DNA of 64,000 bases from contig NC_037094.1 in the NCBI RefSeq assembly GCF_002994745.2, positions 14,073,001-14,137,000 of the forward strand, read 5' to 3'. Shown here in pieces: positions 1 through 9,818 of the stretch (positions within the stretch are counted from its first letter, which is position 1; each line of letters begins with the position of its first letter). The DNA is from Rosa chinensis. Lineage: Eukaryota > Streptophyta > Magnoliopsida > Rosales > Rosaceae. A program made the translations under genes and the position numbers. The notes under the pieces are model-generated. The model did not search any database, was not told where the DNA came from, and was given only the letters and a program-made list of their open reading frames with translations.

Positions 1-318
1 CATGAGGCACAAGCTGCAACTCTATCTCTTTCAGCAGCAAACAATTGAGCCCTGATTGGTGTATCTCTTACCCTGATGACAATCTTTATCATGGAATATT
101 CATCTAGTAGTCCATTTAATGTAACAACTACAATATCCTCATCAACAAGTGTGACTCCCAAATTAAAGAGGAAATTAAATTAATAATGCGCAATGTAGGA
201 CGCGTACTTTAATTAGTCTCCTCATCCTACGATGGCCCCCTCTCGATCTTTTTAAGATTTTTTTGACCACACGGCGCTACTCCACTATCTTGGTCCAAAT
301 TAAACCTGCAAGTGTTCC

Positions 319-326
319 TATATATC
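319..326 (+). promoter_or_regulatory. possible TATA element upstream of the RPW8-like pseudogene
   Basis: A TATATATC stretch lies about 190 bp before the ATG at 515. The spacing would suit a promoter with a 5' leader of roughly 160 bp, but AT-rich plant DNA produces such strings by chance. I see no coding potential in 1-514. Confidence 0.25.
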
Positions 327-514
327 TCTCATCTATAGTAAATTGCAATATAGAAAACAAAAGAATAAAAATTTAAAAAATAGCAGAAAATGTGGTAGTT
401 GTACGAAAAGTTTTCCCACTACCTTTAACTTCTCTCCACACACATACTGGGTGGGCCCTGCTAGTTAGTGATTAATTACAAACCGGAATTTGGTGTTGTT
501 TGCATTAATAAATT

Positions 515-1150
515 ATGGCCGAGTTAGTCGCAGGGGCTGGTCTAGGAACAGTTTTCACCATGCTCTACGATGCGATTACTAGAGCATTAGCACTGGGCAA
601 GTTTATGCAGTTTAAACCCCTCTTCGAAGCTCTCAAATCCACCTTAGAATCCATACAACCACTCATCATTCAACAGATATGAGAGCATAATCTGAAACTG
701 GGTCTCCCAAACGATGAAATACAAAATCTCGAGAAACAAATTAGGGAGGCGGAAAAGCTTGTCCTCAAGCTCTCCAAGCTTCGCATGTGGAACCTCATCA
801 AGTCTCGTTACACAAACCAACTTGTGGAGTTGGATGGAACTCTGAAACGGCTCTTGAAACAAGTGTTGATGCAGCAAGCGAGGGACATTAAGGAGAACTT
901 GCTCGTGGCAAAAGAAACTGCGCAACAACTTGTCAAGATGCAAGAGTCCAATGAGATACTGTTGAAGGAACGGATGCTGCATCAGGAAGTAGTGAGAGAT
1001 TTGCAGGACAAGTTTGTTTCAGCACTCCAAAACAACGCGAAACAGCTTGTTCAATTACAGGAGGTGATAGAAGAAACGATGTGGCTGCACATAGCAAAGG
1101 AAGTCACTGATACCGGAACAAGTAACTTTCTCTTGGAAATATATATATAG
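515..1150 (+). pseudogene. RPW8-domain resistance gene, first block, premature stop
   Basis: The frame opening at the ATG at 515 reads an N-terminal hydrophobic segment (MAELVAGAGLGTVF) followed by a Leu/Lys-rich helical stretch with the pattern seen in RPW8 domains: a PLI motif before the break, then KLVLKLSKLRMWNLIK and YTNQLVELD. This is the N-terminal membrane-associated coiled-coil of RPW8 proteins and of ADR1/NRG1-type NLRs. The frame is cut by TGA at 680-682 (codon 56) and then stays open to TAG at 1148-1150, so one base change separates it from a 211-codon ORF. No NB-ARC or LRR sequence follows, so it resembles a stand-alone RPW8 protein or an isolated N-terminal exon. In-frame use of the ATG at 785 would drop the membrane helix. 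Family assignment rests on pattern recognition and is fairly sure. Confidence 0.72.
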
Positions 1151-1240
1151 CTTCTAAAATGCAGTAGCTATTAGCATATTTCTAAACAAAACTACCGAAA
1201 GTCTATTAAATTGAGTCAACAAGTCAACGATGAAGTCGAT

Positions 1241-1648
1241 GTGAATTGCTGAACTATTCTCATTTTGGTGGAGCAGGGTATGATCTAGAGAGACTATTCA
1301 ATGTGTTATATGAAGCAGTTAAGCGGCTAATGGCCGAGCATGTCACATATGAACCCATGCTCCAGAGCATTAAATGCAACCTACACTGCTTACAAGTTAC
1401 ACCCATTGGTCTCAGAGAACAAGAAACCTAGCTGGCTGTTGTTGGATTGCCTGCAAGAGGACCTAGAAGTTCTGAGAATACAAATGCAAAAGGTTTTGGA
1501 GCTCTTTCACAGTTGCTCCAAGATCGGGACATGGAACATGTACAAAAGGTTCAAATACACCAACAAGCTTATTCAATGGGATGAATCTTTTCAAAAACAT
1601 ATAGATATATTGTACTCGTGTACAAAGGAGCGTCCTGTTACAGTTTGA
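1241..1648 (+). pseudogene. second RPW8-like block, frameshifted
   Basis: About 90 bp after the first block the sequence again reads an RPW8-like start (GGAGYDLERLFNVLYEAVKR), then YEPMLQSIKCNLHCLQ. It then shifts by one frame near 1400-1435 to continue as WLLLDCLQEDLEVLRIQMQK, LFHSCSKI, WNMYKRFKYTNKL up to the stop at 1646-1648. The WN-x-Y/R and YTNKL strings repeat those of the first block (WNLIKSRYTNQL), so this is a tandem or second-exon RPW8 copy. There is no ATG at its start. The 1151-1240 gap may be a former intron. Both the frame break and the missing start argue for a dead copy. Confidence 0.6.
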
Positions 1649-2749
1649 GTTTAAAAATATTTACACATATATATTGTACTTGCTAATAAGTTTCATTTTC
1701 ATTGAAATAGGTTACTGCTTAATACATTATAACTTCGAAGACAGCTACATGCACTTTATATTTTACATTTCAAATTTTCAATAAATCAACAACATATACT
1801 ATGTCAAAGTTTTCTTGGTAATTCTAGGGATGTAGGGGACACTCTGATCAGCCTCTTTCATCTTTTCGTCTTTCATGTCCTCTTCTTAGTAGATATCTTC
1901 TCAAGCGCTGGCAGAAATGATTATGATTTTGATTTTTATATCCGTCCTTCCCTAATCACTTCCTCCAAAGTCCAAACCTTCCTAATCTTTCAATATTAGA
2001 TTACCCATTCCCCCAACCCATTTTTCTTCCCTTCTCTTACTCTTTCTCACTGATTATCTTCTTTCTCGTGTCCTCCTATTCTCTCTTTTCTTTTTCTCTC
2101 ATCTTCCTCTACTTATCAAATCTTTGAATCTTCGTGGCTAAGATCAAGGTTCTAAAAATCGGCCTAGGCGGCTAGGCGCAACATTTCCGTCCCGATTCTC
2201 CCCTATTCGAGAGAGCTGGGCGCTGGGAGTAAAGTCAGTATATCGAATTAATCGATCTGTTCGGTACGGTTGGGCTTGTAACCGAGTTTGACATTGGGCC
2301 GCAAACCAATCACCAGTACATCACATATCCCTTCTTCTTCTATTTTCTCCTTTTGAGAACTCTTCGACCCACATGGTTATGGGTCTTTCCAGTCTCCATA
2401 CTACACACAGTGATGGAAGAGTGATTGTGGTGAAGGAAGAAGCAACCTCAGATCTGCAACCTCTGCTAAAATCAAACAAAAGTTTCAAACTTTATTCATC
2501 TATAAAGCATGATTCTCTGAATTTCTAACAACACTTCATCTGGGTGTTCTCCAAATTTCACAACTAACAAAGTTACAAAACCCGAGACGCGAAGAAACAA
2601 AAGACCAAAACTTTACTCAACACCAACTAAACCCAAAACCAAAATTTTCCTCCTAGTAAAGAAAATCAACATAAGCAAGAAAAGAAACTTACTTGAAGTG
2701 AAAAAGAGATCCAAGGCCGAGTTTGAATTAGATTTTGGGAAGAAAGCAG
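1649..2749. other. non-coding, with a fragment of a dispersed repeat
   Basis: I find no convincing gene here. Around 2158-2182 there is a palindrome-rich CCTAGGCGGCTAGGCG string of a kind that recurs in dispersed plant repeats. At 2257-2290 there is a short GTTCGGTACGGTTGGGC stretch resembling hAT subterminal sequence. The rest is pyrimidine-rich low-information DNA running up to the LTR element at 2750. Confidence 0.4.
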
Positions 2750-3479
2750 TGACAGGACCCGCCCCGGATTTCACCTTGAAATCCAAAGTGGTCATGCGGA
2801 GCCCACCTTAGAAGAAATTCTACCCAAAAATTTGGCGGAACTCCCTCTAAAAGTAGATTACCCAAAACCTATAGAAAAACATTACACTTCTAAAATAATC
2901 CACCCTTAATCTTCTGGAGCCACCCTGCTCCCTATACCACAACACCTCCCATAACACAAAACAATTCTGAACTTAAGAATATTAATCTCATAGGTTATCA
3001 GAGCAATCTAATGTACATGCGAACCAGAGAATAGAATACAAGATAAAGGACAGATAATTTTATAATGCGAAAGCTATGACCGCTATGCCTCAACCCCATG
3101 TACGCTCGACCTCAAGCTAAAGTGGCCTGCAAACTGGGCATTTGAAACTGAAGGGCCCAGGGGAAAACATTTAAAAACCGTTAGAGTGAGTGGACGAAAA
3201 TAAGTAATTTCGGATGTATAAGTAAAACTTAAAAAGTTATTCTCTAAAAACTCGCATGCAATAACAATCTTGGAAATACTCTTAATTATCATCTTTACTG
3301 CAATCTTAATCACGTAAAATAGAACATCTTGCAAACTCTTAAAATCTCCAATCCCTCATATAAGTAATCATATTTCAAATATCTTGTTAACAAAACCGAC
3401 ATGCAGCGAGATTTCACAATATTTCCAACTCAATCCTTTTCAAGAAAACTTATTTGATGATTAGAGAGGACTGCTGTCT

Positions 3480-3870
3480 AATCATCTCATGCCATCTGCG
3501 AAGGACTGCCACCCAAATGACTCATTGGAAGGGACTGCCAACCCGAATAGGAGGCGGTGGGTAGAAGGGACTGCCAACTAGCAGCCACATGTAGTTAGAA
3601 GGGACTGCCAACTGACTACCTCATGTCATCTGGAAGGGACTGCCAACCAAGTGACACATCGGAAGGGACCGCCAACTGGATTTAGGAGGCGGTGGGTAGA
3701 AGGGACTGCCAACTGACTACCACATGTCATCTGGAAGGGACTGCCAACCAGGTGATGCATCGGAATGGACTGCCAACCAGGTGATGCATCGGAATGGACT
3801 GCCAACCGGGATGTAATCTGGAAGGAACTGCCAACCAGACTATTACCTAGAAAGGACAGCCGACTAGGTA
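3480..3870. repeat. LTR-internal degenerate minisatellite, GGAAGGGACTGCCAAC motif
   Basis: Within the LTR the string GGAAGGGACTGCCAAC recurs about a dozen times in variant form, separated by short spacers such as CAGGTGATGCATC and GACTACCTCATGTCATCT. The same array sits in the other LTR at about 18205-18640 with a different arrangement of units, so it has been turning over since the element inserted. Confidence 0.75.
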
Positions 3871-6144
3871 ATGCATGAATGCGCTGACTTAGTTGCCTCC
3901 TCAATAATCTGGAATCAACCTCCTTAAAATAATTGCTTTCGGAAAGAAATCCGTTATTAATCCAATAATTCACTGAAAGCATAACTTAAGAATATCTCGA
4001 TAACTCAAAACTCAATATCTCAATAAATCCTCGAAAGCATAAATCCTTGGTAAATCAATAAATGCTTTCGGAAAGAAATCTGAATAAAACTTCAAAGCTG
4101 ATAAGTGCGGAGCTCAAGAAATCTCAATAATTTGATCATGCTCAAATATTTGTTAAATCATTCATACTCGTAAATCACCATATAAATCGATATTCGAAAT
4201 CATTAATTCTCACAATATTTTCTTAATCAATCACTTTCGGAAAATCATTTCCTAACTCAAGAACTCATAAATAAATAGCTTGAAAATCTATTGAAAGCCC
4301 TAGGGAAGGAAATCCACTAATAATCTCGTAACTCATAGAGCATACTAAATCTCAAGAAATCAAGCTCATAAAATCATAACACTCAATAATTCAAATAATA
4401 AATTAAACCTCAATTAGAAAATAATAATATACTGCATGCACATTTAATTTAAAATAAATGTCCACTCACAGTACTATTTAGGCGACCACGCTACCGGTTT
4501 CCTACGTCGAGCAGTATCTGGCACGTCGCCCTGTATACAATTATAATTCATGAATAACAATCCGGAAATTAAATACGGTTCCCTCATCAAATCCTCATAA
4601 ATTAACATTTCTATTTCTTCTTTGATTAAACCAAAACTTTATCATTTGCACCAATTCTTTAATTGAAGGTTTCTAGGGAAAATTTGAGAGAAATCCGATA
4701 GTGGAATTCTCATAAATCAATAGCCAAACTATTGAACTTCGAAAATTCCGATTAATATCCAAACCTCCTCCAATTTCCACCAAACACCTATCCAAAAAGT
4801 CGTAACAATATATACTATCCAACAGACCAAAACAACTTACCAGGAACGGCCGGAAGCGCCCTTACTCGCCGCCACAAGCGGCTGCGCCTGGGACCGACGT
4901 GCCACCGGTCAACCACCATATCTGGCTACCAAATTTTACCAACATCATCAACTCAACATTCTAAGCATCTTTCCACTATGCCAGAAAAGCAATCAGACGA
5001 CAGAGGAGATCTGTCGTCTGATTAAAAAAAATTTTGTTGTCTAGTACGGTGCCGTCTATTGGGGCATCAGACGACAGAAATTTGTTAGGTCTTCTGTTGT
5101 CTGATGAAATCAAGATATGAGGCTAGTGAATTCAAACGACAGATAAATGTCGTGTGAACTAGAAACAAATAACAGTTCCTTATAATTTCTGTGGTCTGAA
5201 TGGACTTATAATAACAGTTAAGTGTTGTTTTATTCCAGTTCAATAACAGTTAACTGTCATTCTTATTCAGTTTAAAATACAATTATCTATCGTCTTTAGT
5301 CGCCTACGATAACATTTATATGTTGTTTTATATGCATTATAGTCACAGATAAGTGTACATTGAACTTAGTTAATACTACATTTATTTACCGTTTGAGTTT
5401 AGTCACAGATGACAGTTAAATGACGTTTAAAGAGAATACAAATAACAGTTGTCTGTGGTTTTTATTAACTTATAGTAATAGTTATCTGTTGTGGCATATA
5501 ACTTGGAATTACAATTAAGTGTGGTTTAAAAGTTGTTAAGGTTACATTTATCTATTGTTGTGGTTTATACTCTACAACAATTAACTGAAGGTTGAAGAGC
5601 ACAGACAGGACAATTATTTGTTGCTTGAAGCTAATTTGAGCGACAGTTAAATGTTGTTTCATTTCCGACTCTGTCTTTGTTTTGACATGAAGACAACAAT
5701 TATCTGTTGTTTGTGTGTCCAAATATGAACACATTTTTTCTTGTTTCTGTTGTTCTTTGACGCGTCCAACAACATCATTTTGTTGTTGCTTTCTATTCCA
5801 GATGTCATACTCGTATCCCTGTTGTGCCATAATCATGTAAATCTGGGAACAACACAATGCATTCATCAAATATGAAATTCATTCACAAAAATACCAATAT
5901 TTGATCAATCTGTTCCTGCAGCTATACATACATCCATCATGGAGCTAAACTTAATAAACATCAGTTCAATAACCCATAGCAGTTGGCATGATCAACAAAT
6001 GTAACCCAAAAAACACTGATATCTCATACTACTAATCATAAACTGGACTTGCAGGCCAAAAATAGATACTTAGACCAACTGCATAACTAGTTAATATGGG
6101 TTATAAATGATGCATGTCCAAAATTAGAATCTTCTCGACACACT

Positions 6145-6239
6145 AGCTTTGTTGAAATTGGTTGACATACTTTGCCCACTCGACCGGGACCTGATCAATG
6201 TCTTTTTGTGTGTAGAAGTGATTTGCTTTCCTTTCCCAC
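6145..6239 (-). pseudogene. terminal exon of a probable Ulp1-like (C48) protease gene
   Basis: On the minus strand an acceptor (AATACTTGCAG) precedes an exon reading WERKANHFYTQKDIDQVPVE then WAKYV and a stop. An upstream exon near 6721-6795 reads VMEVMKILEIDLESGWILPK. The YT-x-x-D/EID-V-x-x-EWA pattern is the tail commonly seen after the catalytic core of plant transposon-associated Ulp1 (SUMO-type) cysteine proteases, which many plant CACTA and MULE elements carry. A homologous exon lies at about 30290-30375 in the other CACTA element. The catalytic His/Asp/Cys part is not visible, so activity is excluded and the family call is tentative. Confidence 0.45.
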
Positions 6240-7293
6240 TGCAAGTATTAAAAAAAAATACAAGTTAATGTGAATGGATATGTTTCACAACAGTAATCAG
6301 AATTGGAAGGAGTTGATATTTATATATATATATACTAGAAATACTACCCGCGCTTTACTGCGGAATTTGTTCTTGTGAGTAAATTAGAAAAATAACATAC
6401 AAAAGGAAAATCATCACATTTCATTCAAATAGTGAAAATAGTTTTCATACATCTTAGATTTTAGCTGCAGTCTATTCGAAAGGAGATGATGCAAACATGC
6501 TAACTTTGGCATATGATACCAACAGATCGAGAGAGAAAGAAATTGGTAAATAGGTAGCAAGTAAAAGAAGCGAAAATTAACAAAGTTTATATGCACACTC
6601 ATAGTCAACAGCTTTAAGCACTTCATACATTGCTGTCTTTATTTATCACAAATAATCCTAAAGATACAACAAAAACTCTGACGCATGCTTTTAATTTGAC
6701 CAGGTAAAAGTTATTATCAATTACCTGAAATAACTTGGGCAAAATCCATCCACTTTCAAGGTCAATCTCCAATATCTTCATGACCTCCATAACCTGTCAG
6801 AGAGAGACTTATAGGATACTTTGGAAAACAATAATGGAACATAAAGAGATTAATAGATTTGTTAAATGGTGAGAAGTAGAGACTGAAACCAGAGACCTAA
6901 TAACAAACTCTACTGCATGTTTTATGAATGAAAAGAAAAAAAAATTAAAACTTCATCATTATAGTATACTAAAGAGCAGTTCATGAATCAAAAATGTATG
7001 TCACTTCGAATATCCAGTCTGCCTTCAGCAGGACCTTGGCACATGTTTATGTGCACTACTAGGCAGCACCCAGATATATTGACTGGCTTTAATTAGCAGT
7101 AAATTCTGAAAGTACACGTTTTACCTCCAAGCCAAATAGGGCTAACTTTCAAAACAAGAATTCTGATTTTACTAGAAACTAATAGGTTAAACCCCACAAA
7201 GCAGTTTCCAATATCCTAGGCTTTAGAGGGTCCAACTTACTGCGTGGTGCTAACAAATTGCAAAGTAGGAGAATGAAAGAAATAAATGCTCAC

Positions 7294-7370
7294 TCTGCAC
7301 ATTCACTCAATTTCCCTGAATTCTGGCTCTCAACAATCTTCAGAATCAATGACTTGTTCTCGTCCAAATA
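7294..7370 (-). pseudogene. captured GIF/AN3 (SSXT-domain coactivator) exon
   Basis: On the minus strand, acceptor TTGCTACAG is followed by 77 bp reading YLDENKSLILKIVESQNSGK then LSECAE, ending before donor GTGAGC. This is the SSXT/SNH core of GRF-interacting factors (ANGUSTIFOLIA3/GIF), the part that binds GRF transcription factors. The N-terminal exon (which would end near IQQ) and the following exon (NQARLQ) are not visible nearby. A single exon with flanking intron was therefore picked up from a GIF locus. Confidence 0.85.
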
Positions 7371-8838
7371 CTGTAGCAATACATAGTGAACTCAGGAACA
7401 ATTTAAGTTATAGTGTACATGTAAATAATAAAGAGAAGTATAGTAAAAAGAAAAAGAATACTTTCCTTAAGTGAGAAATGCATAATAATTAATGTTTATT
7501 CCAAAAAAAAATATTGATTTGAAGAATGAAGAGGGTTGCAACCAAATTACAGGCCAATGATCTGGCCACATCTGTAGCACAACAGTAAACCAACTCGCAC
7601 AAAACAGGTATTGACAGCAACATACACATTTTACATGCAGATGATTTCCCACTTGAAAACCAAGTCACTAATACTACCACATCAACTCACATTTATTACT
7701 AAGCATAGAGAACCAAGTAGAGTAACAGTATTGAGATAACATTGGAGAATGATGAATTTGAAAGAATGGGGAACAATAGAATCAAACGGTGTTGTTTTTT
7801 GGTGGCGAAACGGTGCTGCTCAACTGATCTGAAAGACGACAACAAGTCAACAACTATCAGACAATGCTGGGGCACAGTTATGGCAGTTCATATGAGGAAC
7901 GCATGATTACAGTTTGAGAAAATAATTTTCATTCCATACAAGGAATGCAAGTAAACATTTCACCTAAAGCATGAGATTGAGCCAAAGATCTGCATAATTA
8001 GTACAGTGGCGATACAATAACTAGAAACAAGGTTCTTGACATGTGATTAAGAACCTTTGACACAAAACAGCCCAAATTACAAATGCAGTTCCCACATGAT
8101 CAAAACTTTTGTTCATTAGTTCTATTAGTTTGTGAAACATCTAGTATAATCGACAAAAAAGCTGGGCACACTTCTTAGCTGAAAACCAAGTATGGAAAAG
8201 ATTCTTTCAGTGCATGATTCACAAAGTCAGAAGGAGCAATGACACCAGCAGAAGCTTAATTCCAAGATGAGGATGTGTATAATGTTAACCAGTTGGATAT
8301 GCTGATTTGGCTCTAACTTATAGAGAAGAACTTGCCCAAAAGCTACTTTAAGCATACTTTTTAAAGTCTTCGAAGCATTTCAGTATTTCACAGTTTCAAT
8401 TACAGTTCTGGAAGTACTTTAGGAGGCCTTGTACATCCAACTAACTGCTTCCTTTAAGATTTGAGTATGCTTTTATTCTTTTACCTCAATTTCAATGCCC
8501 TTCTGAAAATAATTTGGTCTTTCATGACAGGTTTTCCAACGGAACTTATTACCAAAACAAGATCAGCTAAATACACCTTTTTTTTTTTTTGAAAACAAGA
8601 AGCACAGATCAAACTGCAGACAGTTTCTGCAGACTAATCACCTAACTTATAAAACTAACAGAATCTTCAACTTATTCCTACAAAACTACTGGAATCAAAC
8701 GGACGACCAAACAGATCCACATAACATTAAATGCAAAAGATTAATCATGTGACATTATTCAAACAACACAATCCTAACATCAGCAGGGCATACACATAAT
8801 TTCTTATAATGAGATCCACAACTGAAGCAGGATGATAC

Positions 8839-8935
8839 CTTATGTGTTTTTATCTGGTTACGCGATTCTCGAATTGAATCTTCCATTTGCCCCAACTGAT
8901 CTACATTGTTGATCATATCAGGGTTCGTCCAACAG
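8839..8935 (-). pseudogene. captured MIKC* MADS-box exon (97 bp)
   Basis: The acceptor is TTCTGCAG and the donor GTATCATC. The exon finishes the split Ser codon of the exon at 9053-9114 and then reads CWTNPDMINNVDQLGQMEDS with continuation IRESRNQIKTHK. AGL66/AGL104-type proteins have YWTEPDKI(N)NVE-x-LG-x-x-E at the same place. The length, phase (1 + 32 codons) and absence of stops all fit an exon captured intact. Later exons of the donor gene were not found. Confidence 0.82.
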
Positions 8936-9052
8936 CTGCAGAATTCAAGATTTGCATACCATTAGTATGGGATTATTAACCAAGGGCTCTACAGCAACAT
9001 AAGTGAATGAAACCAGAAAACACAACTCAAACCCCAATTTTCTAGCATTCAC

Positions 9053-9114
9053 CTTAATCTCTTCTTTATTTTGGAAAGTTGGGTTTGCAATAACCTAGGT
9101 TGGTTACTCAGGTC
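9053..9114 (-). pseudogene. captured MIKC* MADS-box exon (62 bp, keratin-like region)
   Basis: On the minus strand an acceptor (CTGCACAG) precedes a 62-bp exon reading DLSNQPRLLQTQLSKIKKRL plus two bases, followed by donor GTGAATG. This matches the first K-domain exon of the AGL30/65/66/104 (MIKC*) clade, where the protein reads roughly DLSTQ-x-RILQ-x-x-ISEI. It joins in phase to the exon at 8839-8935. The MADS DNA-binding domain is absent, so no functional factor is encoded here. It is a DNA-level capture, because the intron between the exons is retained. Confidence 0.8.
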
Positions 9115-9237
9115 CTGTGCAGAGAATAATATGAGTCGAAGGGAAAAAAAATTGCAACCATAAACAGTTAAGATCAAGATACTTGTTTGGAAAAAATATA
9201 TATTAACTTTTGCCAATCTATATATTAGTGTCTCAGC

Positions 9238-9238
<1 letters not shown>

Positions 9239-9268
<30 letters not shown>
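9239..9268. repeat. TA dinucleotide microsatellite
   Basis: About 15 AT/TA units in an otherwise mixed AT-rich stretch, inside the CACTA element. Confidence 0.9.
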
Positions 9269-9271
<3 letters not shown>

Positions 9272-9749
9272 CCTTTACCAATCTAACAGTCCCCATTTTA
9301 ATGGAAAGGAATACATATCTGATTGGGATGAAGAATCTAAAATTCGAGACCTCAAACAGACATAAATTCCTCATCCAACACATCTAGCACTAAATCAAGT
9401 AAATCATGAATCAAAAAGTCAAACTGTATTCACACCAAATAAGCTTACCTTATACAATGAACCAAAACCCTCCTCCTTGATCATGGTCCTCGAAACTTGT
9501 CCAGCTGATCCCAGACCCAGTTGAATTCTCAACTACACCAAAACCAATACAACAAAAACCAATTAAACCATCGATCCCACTAAACCACATTACACCACTA
9601 AACCAAATCAAAATCCGAAATAGACCCACCAATCATAGATCTGAAACCCATCAAAAGAAACCAACTTTAAGCTCAAAGACCCGAGTTGGAATCATGGGTC
9701 CAATCCAAATCTCACAGAAATTACTACCTTGATGCATTTCAACACTCAC

Positions 9750-9818
9750 CTTCATCATATCGATGGGTTGGATGATTTTAGCAACAGGATTTCCCTCCAT
9801 CCCGTCTTGCAAATTGCA
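9750..9818 (-). pseudogene. exon-like segment of unknown origin in the CACTA element
   Basis: The minus strand reads CNLQDGMEGNPVAKIIQPID then MMK between an acceptor (GTTCATTAG) and a donor (GTGAGT), with no stop. I do not recognise the parent protein. Its position upstream of the MADS exons suggests another captured piece or the element's own first coding exon. Confidence 0.35.

Noticed and set aside
3480..3870. CRISPR-like repeat-spacer array (GGAAGGGACTGCCAAC)
   Set aside because: The context is a plant LTR retrotransposon, units vary in sequence and spacing, and the array is present in both LTRs; it is a minisatellite.
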